64,000 nucleotides of DNA from Planctomycetota bacterium (GCA_029259635.1 JAJDEU010000037.1:62001-126000); one strand, 5' to 3'; positions 33,273 to 43,250 are shown, numbered from the stretch's first letter. The notes: generated by a model from the sequence alone, not told the origin. Translations and numbers: made by a program.

Positions 33273-35876
33273 TTAGTTCGACGACTTGTCGGCGGTCGCA
33301 GCGGCGCGCAAGCGCGCCTTCAACTCCCCGAGTGCGGCGAAGAGAGCCGGCTCGCGATCGAGCCCATCCCAGACGGGCAACTCGTCGGGCGTCGCTCCAT
33401 TCTCTACCGGGAGCGGTGCGTTCGCATCCGTCGGCAAGTCCGCCAAGAGCTTCAATACCGAACCCACATTCTCCCGGCTTCCGGACCCAATCGCTCGATC
33501 GCTGAGTTCGGTCAAATCGCTCAGTCGAACCGCGCCGAGCTCGTCGCGCCAGGCCGCGCGGGAGACGAGGTCGAAGAGCACGCCGAAGGCCTTCATCTCG
33601 GAGGCGCGCTTCTCAGACTCGATGGCCACTTGTGCGATGAGCATCGCAAGGGTTCGCAGGTCGGAGAGTTCGAGCACCTGGCTGTATTTCGCGTTGCCGT
33701 ACAACACTCCGAAGTCATCCAGGGCGCTGGATCGATAGCCGAGTCCGAGGGTAAATCGCGCCCGATCGCGAAGGACACGCGCCGCAAAGAAGTGTTCCGA
33801 GTTCGACTCGGCGGCACGCAGGGCGGTCGCATAATTCACAAGCGCTTCCTGTTCGCGCTCGCGGTCGCCCAGCAAGACCAAGTCGCTGAGAAACAGTGCC
33901 AGCGTGTGCGTGCGCTCCGTATCGGACATGGCGCCGCCCGCAACCACGGCTGGCAGGTGAATCTTCACCAGCCGATCCAAGAACTGCTCCCCACCCGCGA
34001 ACGCGTCTTGCAGCAAAACGCCCGACGAACGAACGGCACGCGACCAGATGACAAGCTCTTCGTGGCTCTTGGGTCGGAGGGAACGCGCGCCCTCCTCATC
34101 CAAGTCCGCGGCGAGTTGCAGACAGCGCAGGAGCCGAGCCAGCCGACTCCCCTTGTCCGCCACATTCGCCAGCCTGCGCGCGCTCATCATCACGGCTGCG
34201 GGATCCCCCAAGGAGAGATGAGCCAGTGTGTCGCCCAACTCGGAGACGCCCGTCGAACTGCCCATGGCCAGCTCGTCGAATGAAGAGTTCTCGAGCAAGG
34301 GCATCAGCATTTCGCGACCGCCGTACTGCTTGAGTAGCGCCAAGAGATCGCTCTTGAGCTCGGCAATCGGCTCGGCTTCCAAGCGCTTGACCACCCGGGC
34401 CAAATCCGTCGTGCGCATGTAGTCTTCGACGCCCTTGGAGCCCAGAAAGGAGAGTGCTCGGCGGCGCAGATCGGCGTCGGGATCCTCGAGGAATTCGAGC
34501 AGGCGCTCGACCACTTGCCCGGCATCGCCGCGCAGCTCTTCGGTTAACGAGGCCAGTGTTCCCAGCAACACATACTTCAGGCCCGGACGCGTAGTCTCGG
34601 CGGCCAAGACGTCCAAGATCAACTGAACGTCACCGGCAAGTGCGACGCGAGTGAGCGTCTCCGCCGCCCGGCGCCGGACTCCATCGGGAACGTGAGAGCT
34701 GGCGAGCAAGGCGAGTAGCGGCTCGCGAGCTTGAGCCCCGCGAACCCAAGCACCATCCTCGACGCCTCCCTCCATGGAGACGGCTTCGACCTGGGAGAGT
34801 AGGTCTTCTAGAGCGGCCAGAACTCCCGAGGTCACGTCGGCATCGGCTTGAGGATCGGCGGCGACGCGCCCCAAGACGTTGGCAAGGCTGCGCTCGGCCG
34901 CCCGCAGATTGAGCTCGGGCTGCGCCGGACCTTCGACCCAAGGAAGTCGCGCAAGTCCATTGGCTAAGCTGTAGAGGAAGGATTGGGGCGCCTCTCCGGA
35001 GCGCAGGAGCAAGTAGCCGCGCAGGTTGGCAACGTCCGGTGCGTCGGGAGCGAGTCCGGCGCACAAGACCAGGAGCGCCTCGAGCTCGGCATGGAAGGCG
35101 TGCGAGGACGCCTCCTTGCTCAAAGCGGCTCTCAATTCATCGCGCAGTCGCGCCGCGGAAACGCCGGGTTCCACTGCGGCGATCGCCAACTCTTCGGCGG
35201 CCGCTTCGCGCAGCTTGGGGTTGGAATCCCTGAGCGTGACGATCGCTCGTTCGAGATTTCCCCGGATGAGCTCTCTCTGAGCGATGAGGGTCTCTTGCTC
35301 GCGGTGACGAAGAAGCCCGAGGAGATAGTCCGTCCCGGGACCGGGCTCGAAGGGTCGTAAGAACGGAGAGTCGCCTGTGGGACGCACCCCGTAGAGATGC
35401 GCGAGCGCTTCGGAAGCGGCCAACCTCACCGAAGCGGGAGAGCCGGGACCGAGGCCCAGAGCAAGCTGCTCATCGAACTCGTTGAGACCGAGCTCGCCCA
35501 CCACCCCGGCCGCCGCGGTCCAAAACCCCGTCCGAGCAACGCGGCTCGAGAAGATCGAGTGCATCGCCGCAATCCAGGTCGGTCGAGAATCCGACTGGAA
35601 TTCGGCTAATAATTGCTCGAGTGCGACCGTCCGTTCGCGTTCGCGCTCTCTCTCGCGAGTCGCCGTCAACCCCGGCGGGATTCTCCTGCCCGCTCGCAAA
35701 AAGAGCTCGATATCCGGCAACCCGAAATCTCCGGATTGCGAGCGAACGGGCTCTTCGACCTCAACTACGGCAGTTTCTCCGCCGTCCTGCGGCAGGGGAA
35801 CTCGGGCGGCATTCGAGACGCTCGTGAAGAAACAGAGGAGCAAAGTGGCGCGAATTGACCGTAAACCCAGGTGCAT
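33273..35876 (-). CDS. Exported HEAT-repeat protein
   Basis: 867 residues from the ATG at 35876 with AGGA upstream. A signal peptide ends near SNAARVPL. The remainder is almost entirely alpha-helical repeats, for example LREAAAEELAIAAVEPG, GVRRRAAETLTRVALAGDV and DADLRRRALSFLGSKGVEDY, spaced by about 30-40 residues, and a short Arg-Glu alternating run near residue 75-85. HEAT scaffolds bind proteins; no enzyme motif is found. It is 84 bp downstream of aroK on the same strand and may be expressed with it, although a metabolic link is not obvious. Confidence 0.8.
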   Translation of the reverse strand: MHLGLRSIRATLLLCFFTSVSNAARVPLPQDGGETAVVEVEEPVRSQSGDFGLPDIELFLRAGRRIPPGLTATRERERERERTVALEQLLAEFQSDSRPTWIAAMHSIFSSRVARTGFWTAAAGVVGELGLNEFDEQLALGLGPGSPASVRLAASEALAHLYGVRPTGDSPFLRPFEPGPGTDYLLGLLRHREQETLIAQRELIRGNLERAIVTLRDSNPKLREAAAEELAIAAVEPGVSAARLRDELRAALSKEASSHAFHAELEALLVLCAGLAPDAPDVANLRGYLLLRSGEAPQSFLYSLANGLARLPWVEGPAQPELNLRAAERSLANVLGRVAADPQADADVTSGVLAALEDLLSQVEAVSMEGGVEDGAWVRGAQAREPLLALLASSHVPDGVRRRAAETLTRVALAGDVQLILDVLAAETTRPGLKYVLLGTLASLTEELRGDAGQVVERLLEFLEDPDADLRRRALSFLGSKGVEDYMRTTDLARVVKRLEAEPIAELKSDLLALLKQYGGREMLMPLLENSSFDELAMGSSTGVSELGDTLAHLSLGDPAAVMMSARRLANVADKGSRLARLLRCLQLAADLDEEGARSLRPKSHEELVIWSRAVRSSGVLLQDAFAGGEQFLDRLVKIHLPAVVAGGAMSDTERTHTLALFLSDLVLLGDREREQEALVNYATALRAAESNSEHFFAARVLRDRARFTLGLGYRSSALDDFGVLYGNAKYSQVLELSDLRTLAMLIAQVAIESEKRASEMKAFGVLFDLVSRAAWRDELGAVRLSDLTELSDRAIGSGSRENVGSVLKLLADLPTDANAPLPVENGATPDELPVWDGLDREPALFAALGELKARLRAAATADKSSN

Positions 35877-35959
35877 AAAGAGAAATCCTATCAATCGGCG
35901 AGGGGCAAAGCACCACGGTGCCTTCGCTCGAAAACAGGCCGATCACTACGACTTCTTCG

Positions 35960-36505
35960 TCAGCTGAGCAGTCGTCTCCGAAGCTCGACCTCAATTGTCC
36001 GCCCGATCTCGTTCGGCGTACGGTCATCCGTTTCGAGAACCAGCGTGGCAAGTGAACGGTAGAGCGCATCGCGAAGCGTCGCCTGGCGCTCGAGATCTAG
36101 CGCCACGCCACCCGCGGTGAGCGTCGGGCGCAGGGTCTCGTCGCCGCTCGCTCGCTGGCGGAGAATCCGGGGGCTCGCGCGCAGGTAGACGCCGATCGTT
36201 CGCCGGCCGAGCAGCTCACGCGAGAGCGCGCAGGTCACCGCGCCTCCACCCGTGGCCAGAATGGGCGCGCCCGAGTCGTCGGGTTCCGCCCGAAGCAGCG
36301 CCCCCAGAGTGCGCCACTCGAACATCCGGAAGGCCGGCTCGCCCACCTCGGCCAAGACCTCCCCCGCCGACCGCCCCTCGCCGAACCGAAGGGCCAGCTC
36401 CGCATCCAAGTCGAGGAAGGGCCGGTTCAGGCTCTCGGCCAGCAGCGCGCCGACGGTGCTCTTCCCCGCGCCCCGTAGTCCGATGAGAGCGATCGGGCGC
36501 TTCAG
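35960..36505 (-). CDS. aroK: Shikimate kinase, apparent CTG start
   Basis: 181 residues. Walker A GLRGAGKST near 9-17, the shikimate-binding DLDAEL (Asp in LDLD), the FR of GEPAFRMFEWR and GGGAV are all present, as is the RP lid segment (LRPTL). The enzyme phosphorylates shikimate at O3. No ATG, GTG or TTG precedes the fold in frame; the best start is CTG at 36505, which overlaps the aroDE stop as CTGA and has GGGGA about 7 nt before it. An alternative is a frameshift fusion with aroDE, or a sequencing error. Confidence 0.85.
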   Translation of the reverse strand: MKRPIALIGLRGAGKSTVGALLAESLNRPFLDLDAELALRFGEGRSAGEVLAEVGEPAFRMFEWRTLGALLRAEPDDSGAPILATGGGAVTCALSRELLGRRTIGVYLRASPRILRQRASGDETLRPTLTAGGVALDLERQATLRDALYRSLATLVLETDDRTPNEIGRTIEVELRRRLLS

Positions 36506-38022
36506 GAGTCTTCCCCGAGCGCGGTCTCGAAGGCCGCGCGCAAGAGGTTCGAGTCGGGCTCGGTCTGGGTGAACAACTGAAACTGCTCGCGCGCCTGACG
36601 TACGAACCACTCGCCGCCTGGAATCGCGGTGCAGTTGCGCGAACGCGCGCTCATCAAGAGCGGTGTTCGGATCGGTCGGTAGACCGCGTCCAAGACCAGA
36701 GTCTCGGGGCGAATCCAGTCTTCCGGAATCGGACTCCGATCGGGCTGAGCGAGCGAGCCAACCGGTGTCGCGTGAATCAAGGCGTCGTACGGGGTCGTCG
36801 CTATCTCCTCCCACTTCACCGAGGCCCCACCGAGCTCGTCCGCCAAAGCCTTGGCCTTCGCCTCGCTGCGCCCGGCGATCGAGAAGCGTCCGTCGAGCGC
36901 GACGACCGCGCAGGCCGCTGCGCGCGCGGCTCCACCGGTTCCGAGAATCAGGGTGTGCATGTTCGCCATGAGGAGCGGACGGCTCAGCCGATCGGCATGG
37001 TGCCGAAAGCCCGCGGCGAGCGTCTCTTCGATCGCCGTCGCGTCGGTGTTCGCGCCGCGCCAGCCCTTGCCGTCGCGAAGAAGAGTGTTGACCGCGCTCG
37101 CGCTCTTCGACTTGCCGTCACTCGCGCTCGCCAATCGAAAGGCGTCCCCTTTGAACGGAGCCGTGATCGAGAAGCCGCGAAAATTCTCGTGCGTGATGCG
37201 CTCTAAAAACAGATCGAAGTCGGTCGGCTCGAACGTCACGTAGACCGCGTCGAGCTTGGCGGCCTTGAGCGTCATGCCGTGTACCCGCGGGGAGTAGGAG
37301 TGCTTGGCGGGATTGCCCACCACGCCGAAGATTGCGGTCTCCTGCGAGAGGCCGCCGGGCGGGAAGCTGGCCAGCATGTCACCCACAGGAATCTGCCCCG
37401 GCGCCGTGGGCACATTCTCCGGGTCGCCGTCGACGGCCGCCGGCGCTGCGTAAGTGAAAGGCGAGCCGAGAATCGGAGCGAGAATGCGCGTGAAGGCGCC
37501 CGCCTCGCCGGAGCAAAAGCCGATCAAGCCACCGCCGACTTCGCCGACGAAGTTCAGCATACGCAGCGCTTCCTCGGTCGAGGTCGCCTGGCCGACGAGC
37601 TTGATCAGGTCGCCCTCGTACAGGACCTCGCGTACCTCTTCGAGATACTTGGGCAGGTCCGCAGGGACGCGCTCGATATCGTGGCGCGAGACGATGCGGT
37701 GGCACTTGCCCGCGACCTCGCCCAGCTCGAGTGACAGGTACCAGGGGATGTCGACGAAACCCGCGCCCGCTTCGGCGGCGGTGTGCAGCAGCTCGAGCAG
37801 CTCGCCGTCGGTGCCCTCGAACTCGCCAAAGGCATCGGCGCGATTGCACGCGACAATGACGGGCTTCTTCGCCGACTGCATGAAGGCGCGCAGCTTTTCG
37901 AGGCCGGGGTTTCCGATCTTGTCGAGCCGCAGCTCGATCACGTCGGCCAGTGCCGCTTGTCGCAGAGCGCGCGCGGCGAGAGCATCAAAATCGGAACCCT
38001 TGTGCGAGACGACGATAGCCAT
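36502..38022 (-). CDS. aroDE: Bifunctional 3-dehydroquinate dehydratase (type I)/shikimate dehydrogenase
   Basis: 506 residues. The first 220 are type I dehydroquinase with the catalytic His114 (VSRHD) and Schiff-base Lys141 (DLIKLVGQA). The rest is AroE: NPAKHSYSPRVHG near 240, ITAPFKGDAF with the Lys, NADPH loop GTGGAARAA near 355. It catalyses two consecutive steps from 3-dehydroquinate to shikimate; aroK encodes the next step. Fused AroDE occurs in plants, chlamydiae and some planctomycete relatives. It follows the DUF2520 gene with a 9-nt gap. Confidence 0.93.
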   Translation of the reverse strand: MAIVVSHKGSDFDALAARALRQAALADVIELRLDKIGNPGLEKLRAFMQSAKKPVIVACNRADAFGEFEGTDGELLELLHTAAEAGAGFVDIPWYLSLELGEVAGKCHRIVSRHDIERVPADLPKYLEEVREVLYEGDLIKLVGQATSTEEALRMLNFVGEVGGGLIGFCSGEAGAFTRILAPILGSPFTYAAPAAVDGDPENVPTAPGQIPVGDMLASFPPGGLSQETAIFGVVGNPAKHSYSPRVHGMTLKAAKLDAVYVTFEPTDFDLFLERITHENFRGFSITAPFKGDAFRLASASDGKSKSASAVNTLLRDGKGWRGANTDATAIEETLAAGFRHHADRLSRPLLMANMHTLILGTGGAARAAACAVVALDGRFSIAGRSEAKAKALADELGGASVKWEEIATTPYDALIHATPVGSLAQPDRSPIPEDWIRPETLVLDAVYRPIRTPLLMSARSRNCTAIPGGEWFVRQAREQFQLFTQTEPDSNLLRAAFETALGEDS

Positions 38023-38031
38023 AGATGCAAC

Positions 38032-39015
38032 CTAAGTGTTGTTCGATCTGCCCGAGAGCAGGTCGGCGATTCGATCGAGGTCTTCGGAATTCAAATCTCC
38101 GCGGCGGCGAACGAGTTCGAGCATGGCGAGCGAACACTGGCGGTAGAGCTCTTCCGTTTGTGAAGCGGAGCCGCCCGCTTCGCCGTTCTTCGCGAGCGCG
38201 CGCAGCGCGTCCAAATGTCCCGCAACTGTCGCTTGGTCCCCTCGGCGAATGGGCCCAGTCAGAATGTCGGACGCCGCGCCCGTTTCCAAATTGCGAACGG
38301 TTGACTGAAGTAAGCCCATGAGCGCTGCACGTCGAGTCACTGCGTCGGCTTCCACAGCGCCGTCGAGCATTCGTTCGGCGGCGTCAAAGATCGCCACGGC
38401 GCCGCCCGTCAATAGACTCGCCGCGCCGTGATAGAGCGAGCGCGCAGACTCGTGAGGCGCCAGCTCAAGTGGAATTCCGCCGAGCGCCGTCACCAGCTCG
38501 CGAGCGCGCTCTCGCGCCAATCGATCTCCGCCGAGCGCAAAATGCGTTTCTCTGAAAACAGAGCGAGGCCGCTCGACCGTCGCGCCCGCTAACGAGATCA
38601 ACGGATGCATTCCGCCTGTTGCGAATCCAATTTCGGCGAGCGACGACATGATCCGAGTGCCGGCGTACCCGGACAAGTGAAGCGCGACGGCTCCGGGTAC
38701 GACCTCGGGTTTCGCAAGCGCAATCTCGCTGGCTAACTCCGCCAACGCATCATCGACGACGCAGAGAAAGACGACGTCGACGCCGGTGACCGCGCCGGCC
38801 AGATCGCTTGAGGCGTAGGCACGAATGGCGAGCTCCGCCTCCCCGCCTGTTCTCTCGCTTAGCTCGGAACAAAACTCTTCGGCAGCCTCGTCCCGCCGTG
38901 CCCAGATCCGAAGAGACCGGACGCCCGCGTCGCCCAAGAGCGCGCACGAGAGCGCGCGCCCCGCAGCGCCCACTCCGAAAACGGCCACATTCCAATCCGC
39001 GATTCCCTTCATCAT
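38032..39015 (-). CDS. Rossmann-fold/DUF2520 protein
   Basis: About 327 residues; GTG 39018 and ATG 39015 or 39012 are possible starts. The N-terminal Rossmann loop is VAVFGVGAAGRAL, and later VVFLCVVDDAL and SGYAGTRIM. The C-terminal helical DUF2520 domain holds GGMHPLISLAG and YHGAASLLTGG. It looks like an NAD(P)-dependent dehydrogenase of the 6-phosphogluconate dehydrogenase-like fold. The substrate is not established; PanC and FolK are encoded 6-7 kb away in the same direction but not in the same unit. It is transcribed ahead of aroDE. Confidence 0.75.
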   Translation of the reverse strand: MMKGIADWNVAVFGVGAAGRALSCALLGDAGVRSLRIWARRDEAAEEFCSELSERTGGEAELAIRAYASSDLAGAVTGVDVVFLCVVDDALAELASEIALAKPEVVPGAVALHLSGYAGTRIMSSLAEIGFATGGMHPLISLAGATVERPRSVFRETHFALGGDRLARERARELVTALGGIPLELAPHESARSLYHGAASLLTGGAVAIFDAAERMLDGAVEADAVTRRAALMGLLQSTVRNLETGAASDILTGPIRRGDQATVAGHLDALRALAKNGEAGGSASQTEELYRQCSLAMLELVRRRGDLNSEDLDRIADLLSGRSNNT

Positions 39016-39337
39016 CACGGCGAGATTCTAGCCCGCCGTGAATCCGCCCGGCCTGTCGACGACGAATTTTGGTCGAGCAAGCTTCCGACAATGCCCGCAG
39101 TTCTTTCGAACGGCCTCTTGGTCTCTGCAAGGCGCTAGTTCGTGTCGGAACCCGCCCCCTCTGTACGAAAAACCAGACTCGGGCGGGGTGCGAGTTCCGA
39201 GAGTTCCGAGCGGCGCGGTAGAGGATCCCAACAAAACCGGTGTCCGAACCGTTCAGTCATCAGACCGAGTTTCGCAGCGATTATTCGCGAAGCCAACTCG
39301 ACTTGCCTGCCCACAGGTTCCGTTCCCCAGGACCAAC
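39016..39337. other. Intergenic region of 322 bases
   Basis: Lies between divergent DUF2520 and VIT-VWA genes. It contains CCCGCCC (39151-39157) facing GGGCGGG (39181-39187), a 7-bp hairpin with a 23-nt loop, and a short tandem repeat of AGTTCCGAG. Promoters in both directions are expected but none is convincing. Confidence 0.35.
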
Positions 39338-42300
39338 ATGAATTGGCCGCTCTCCTCGTTCGCTTTGCTCGTCGTCCCCGCGTTCTTTGCCTGCAAAGAA
39401 ACTTCTCATCCGAATCGAGACTCGAATTCCGAGCTCATCGAGAGTCCGGCAGAGGTTGAGAGTGCGAGAGGCACGCTCGTCTGGGAGCCCGAAGGCGAGG
39501 CGCCTCTACCCGCGGCTCCGGCTTCACCTGAAGGCTTGGGATACTCGGGGGCCAGCGCGCAAGGTGAGCCGGGTATCGCCAGGTCAATTGGCAATCCGCT
39601 GCTTTCCAATGTGATCTTCGAGGTCCAAGGTCCCCTCAACGGGCCAAATCTCGGCTTCCTCGGCAATCAGTACTACCTCTCCTCCACGGTCGAGTTCACC
39701 GGTGGCCGCATCACCTCGCCCTCCAACTGGAGACAGAGGAATCGAGCTGTGCCTCTCCATCTCGAAACCGAGGCCTCCAAAGTCAGCCAACCTTCCGTTC
39801 CACAAACTTGGAAGCCATCCACATCCGCCGTCAACGCGACACGGCTTAGCGTGGGAGACGATGATGAGCTGCGGCTCTTGGGCGTTGAAGCCAATGTTTG
39901 GGTCGACGGTTTTCGCGCGCGAGTCCTGATGGATTGCGTCTATGAGAATGATCGCGACCAACAGCTCGAGGGCAAATTCAGCCTGCGACTCCCCGAAGGA
40001 GCGAAGCCCTACTACTTGGCGTTCGGCAAAGAACGGGTCGAGCTCGGCGACGCGTGGAAGTTGTCCGATCGTTCCACCGCCACCGGTCCGGACTCCGCGT
40101 CCATTCTCAGCGATCGAGAAGAGCATTGGCTTGGTGCGCGCGAAGCGCGTTTCGTTCCGCGCAAAAAAGCTGCGCGTGCTTACAAGAACACCGTTCGCCG
40201 CCGCGTCGATCCCGCCCTTATGGAATGGGCCGGTGCTGGCGTCTTCAACGCGCGTGTCTTCCCGCTCGAGCCGAACACCGTCCACCGAGTTGTCGTCGGT
40301 TATGAAGTGGATTTAGTGCAGCTCCCCCAAGCGGTAGGTGACTACGAGTTCCGGCTCTCGATGCCCACCGATCTTCCCGCGCTCTCCATGGACTTGCATG
40401 TGCTCGCACCACAACGCTCGAAGGTTGCGATTACGCCCGGCGTTCCGGCACGGTTCGATGAACTCCGGCGCAGCTACCACTTTGGCCAGACGGACGCGCG
40501 TGAGTTTCGAGTCGAGCTTCCCGGGCTTCGCGAAACGGCGATCGTCTCCGCTGAAGACAGCGGGTACTTCGCGATGGACATTACGCCCGAACTCGATTCG
40601 GTTCCGACCGAAGGCTCGCCCGCGGCGGTCTTTCTCGTGGACACGTCGCTCTCTTCCGCCGGCGGCCGCTTTCCCATCTGGATCGATTTGATGGATTCGA
40701 TACTCGAGAAGAACAGCTCGAGCCTGCGAGAGTTCGCCGTCCTCTTCTTCGACGTCACGCCGCGCTGGTGGCGACCGGAGGCAACCGCCAACACGGAAGC
40801 GGCCCGACGGGAATTGCGCTCGTTCGTCGTATCGTTGGCTCTCGAAGGAGCATCCGACTTGGGCTCGGCGCTAAAAGAAGCCACGGAGCCCGGCTGGCTC
40901 GATCGTGGATGGGGCTCGGAGTGTGACTTCTTCTTGCTCTCCGACGGCGACGCCACCTGGGGCGAGCACGATACACAGAGCCTCATCGCCTCGACGCGAC
41001 GCGGCACTTCCGGAGCGGTCTTCGCCTACACAACCGGGCTCGCCGGTACGAGTGTTGGAAATCTCAGGCAGCTCACTCGAGAGTCGGGCGGAGCTCTGTT
41101 CAGCGTGAACGGACCGGCGGCAATCGAGTCCGCGTCCGTCGCACATCTGTCGCTGCCGTGGAGAATCGAAGAGGTTCGAGTGGAGGGCGGTTCCGATCTG
41201 CTCTTGCGCGGCCTCCCAGCCGCCGTGTACTCCGGACAATCGCTACGGGTTGTCGGTCGCGGCGTGCCTCCGATCGGAAGCGAGCTCGAGCTGCTGCTCG
41301 AACGCGACGGTGTTCGCAAGACCGAGTCGTTCCCCATGAACCGCACCCTAGAGACCGCGCTTGCCTCGCGCGCCTACGGGATGGTCGCCACGGCGCAGCT
41401 GGAAGAGCTGGGGACGAACCTGCAAAAAATCGCCGAGGCCTATGCCATTCATTTTCGGGTGCCCGGAAAATCCTGTTCCCTGTTAATGCTCGAGAGCGAC
41501 GACGACTACGCCGAGCAAGGCGTTCTTCCCCCTGAAGACGTTCTCCAAACCAGCGCGCTCTGGCCCACCGCCGACGTCGAATCCGCCCGCAAATCCGGCC
41601 GGAGGTCACTCACTGATCCCGTAAACCAGCTGCTCGATCAACTCGCATCGCTCGCAGAGCTGAAATTGATCGACGCTTTCGATGAAGAGCTCTCGGCAGA
41701 GCTCCACAAGCTCCCCCCCGAATCGCTCACGATTAGCCCAAGCCCGTTGACCTTCGAAGCCTTGCTCGCCTCGTCCGTTCCCGAAGCCGTCGCTAGCGCG
41801 CTTGCGGCGGGTCAGCCCGACTATCAACTGGTGCGCTCCGAAGCAGCTCGTCGCGCGCGAGAACTCGCGCTCGGCGACGCGGTTCGCATGAGCTCCAGTT
41901 TGGTCGAGCTGAATCCCGGCGACGCCATCTTCGCGCGTGATGTCGCGCAGACTCTCATGCAGTGGGGACTCTTTGGGCATGCTTACCATCTGCACGCCCG
42001 TGTCGCCGAGCTGCGGCCCTTCGAGCCCGATAGCTATTTGTCACTGGGCAGGTGCGCGGCAGAAGCCGGCAAGCCCGAGCTCGCAATGATCTGGTACACG
42101 GTCGCCATTCGTGGCGAGTGGACTTCCAGCTTCGGTGAGATCCGACGCGTCGCGGCTTTCGAAGCGCTCAACCTGATGCGCCAGAGGCAAAGCGATGGGC
42201 AGTCGACAATATCGATTGCAGCAGAGCAGCCGTCGATCGAGGAACTCGTCACGCTCGTCGGTTTCGCTCAGGCCGACCTTGCGGTGGTCATCCAATGGAA

Positions 42301-42661
42301 CACAGACCGCACCGATATCGACCTCCACGTCCGAGAGCCCGGTGGAAGCCACTGCTACTATGGCAACAGTGTAACGCGCAAGGGTGGCCGCTTATCGCAA
42401 GATGTAACCACGGGTTTCGGACCTGAGCTGTACTTCATGAAGCGTGCTCCGGCTGGAACCTACGACATGTCCGTGACCTACTTCTCAGGCAACGCGGTGC
42501 GGTCCAACGTTCAGACACGCGTACTCGCCACCGTCTATCAAGACTGGGGAAAACCGGAGCAAGTCACCGCGCGGCGCCAGATCGAACTTGACTCCGTCAG
42601 TGAATCCAAACGCATCGCAAGGCTGACCTTAAAGCCGACGTTAGTTTCAGCGGCAGACTGA
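39338..42661 (+). CDS. Large lipoprotein with VIT, VWA and DUF2135 domains
   Basis: 1107 residues from the ATG at 39338 (AGGA upstream). The N-terminus LLVVPAFFAC is a lipobox. Region about 175-310 is a vault/inter-alpha-trypsin (VIT) domain (VEANVWVDGFRARVLMDCVY, GKFSLRLPEGAKPYYLAFG, AARAYKNTVRR). The VWA domain follows (AAVFLVDTSLSS, residues about 425-600), though the MIDAS reads DTSLSS. A helical, TPR-like stretch spans 760-960, and the C-terminus is a DUF2135-like beta domain (DLAVVIQWNTDRTDIDLHVREP, GGRLSQDVTTGFGPELYFMK). It should sit at the cell surface or periplasm. Function unknown. Confidence 0.82.
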   Translation: MNWPLSSFALLVVPAFFACKETSHPNRDSNSELIESPAEVESARGTLVWEPEGEAPLPAAPASPEGLGYSGASAQGEPGIARSIGNPLLSNVIFEVQGPLNGPNLGFLGNQYYLSSTVEFTGGRITSPSNWRQRNRAVPLHLETEASKVSQPSVPQTWKPSTSAVNATRLSVGDDDELRLLGVEANVWVDGFRARVLMDCVYENDRDQQLEGKFSLRLPEGAKPYYLAFGKERVELGDAWKLSDRSTATGPDSASILSDREEHWLGAREARFVPRKKAARAYKNTVRRRVDPALMEWAGAGVFNARVFPLEPNTVHRVVVGYEVDLVQLPQAVGDYEFRLSMPTDLPALSMDLHVLAPQRSKVAITPGVPARFDELRRSYHFGQTDAREFRVELPGLRETAIVSAEDSGYFAMDITPELDSVPTEGSPAAVFLVDTSLSSAGGRFPIWIDLMDSILEKNSSSLREFAVLFFDVTPRWWRPEATANTEAARRELRSFVVSLALEGASDLGSALKEATEPGWLDRGWGSECDFFLLSDGDATWGEHDTQSLIASTRRGTSGAVFAYTTGLAGTSVGNLRQLTRESGGALFSVNGPAAIESASVAHLSLPWRIEEVRVEGGSDLLLRGLPAAVYSGQSLRVVGRGVPPIGSELELLLERDGVRKTESFPMNRTLETALASRAYGMVATAQLEELGTNLQKIAEAYAIHFRVPGKSCSLLMLESDDDYAEQGVLPPEDVLQTSALWPTADVESARKSGRRSLTDPVNQLLDQLASLAELKLIDAFDEELSAELHKLPPESLTISPSPLTFEALLASSVPEAVASALAAGQPDYQLVRSEAARRARELALGDAVRMSSSLVELNPGDAIFARDVAQTLMQWGLFGHAYHLHARVAELRPFEPDSYLSLGRCAAEAGKPELAMIWYTVAIRGEWTSSFGEIRRVAAFEALNLMRQRQSDGQSTISIAAEQPSIEELVTLVGFAQADLAVVIQWNTDRTDIDLHVREPGGSHCYYGNSVTRKGGRLSQDVTTGFGPELYFMKRAPAGTYDMSVTYFSGNAVRSNVQTRVLATVYQDWGKPEQVTARRQIELDSVSESKRIARLTLKPTLVSAAD

Positions 42662-42686
42662 CGGAGGTCGAGCTCAGCGGGCGCCG

Positions 42687-43136
42687 CTAGACGTCCGCCT
42701 CGACCTGGTCGTAGTACTCGTAGTCCAGGTCGTCGAAGGTGGTCGCGACGTAGCCCGCTTCCATCGAGCGCGCTTTCTCGGTTTGGTAGGCCTCGACCAC
42801 CCGGCCTTGGACGAAGTCACGCGCCTCTTGGTTGATCGGGTGCGCGATGTCGGCGTAGAGGCGCGGGCGACCGCGCTCGTCCATGCGGCCTCGCATCTCG
42901 CGCAGCTTGCCGCCGCAGTCGTTGCAGAAGCGCGAGCGCAGGTGGTTCTTGCCGCTGCAGGATGGGCAGCGGTCACACAGCTTTCGGCTGGGCATCGCGA
43001 CGAAGAGACCATGGGCACCCTCGATGATCTTCAGGTCTCGAATCACGAGCGTCTGATCGATGGTGATGCTGGCGAAGGCGCGGAGCTTGTCGGCCTTGTC
43101 CCGGATCAGCTTGATGCGGATCTCTGTCAGTTCCAT
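42687..43136 (-). CDS. spoVG: SpoVG family protein with zinc-ribbon insertion
   Basis: 149 residues; Bacillus SpoVG is about 97. The start (MELTEIRIKLI) and IDQTLVIRDLKIIEG, GLFVAMPSRK are typical. The middle has a CDRCPSC...CNDCG insert with four cysteines at about 54-75, then LYADIAHPINQEARDFVQGRVVEAYQ, the rest of the SpoVG fold. SpoVG is an RNA/DNA-binding regulator in Gram-positives and spirochaetes. The insert should bind zinc and add nucleic-acid or protein contacts. It is 114 nt after ispE; the same ispE-spoVG neighbourhood exists in Bacillus. Confidence 0.9.
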   Translation of the reverse strand: MELTEIRIKLIRDKADKLRAFASITIDQTLVIRDLKIIEGAHGLFVAMPSRKLCDRCPSCSGKNHLRSRFCNDCGGKLREMRGRMDERGRPRLYADIAHPINQEARDFVQGRVVEAYQTEKARSMEAGYVATTFDDLDYEYYDQVEADV

Positions 43137-43250
43137 GGTGCGGTCTCGCGAATGGATGAATTGCTCGAGCTCGAGAATTCGAGAGCGAGTTTGAGCTCAC
43201 GGCTCGACGAGCGAGCGGAGCTTCCCTGGTTTGGTCGGCGCGAACCGGCG

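Noticed and set aside
36506-36814. N-terminal extension of shikimate kinase
   Set aside because: Out-of-frame translation of the aroDE 3' end; no kinase-like sequence.
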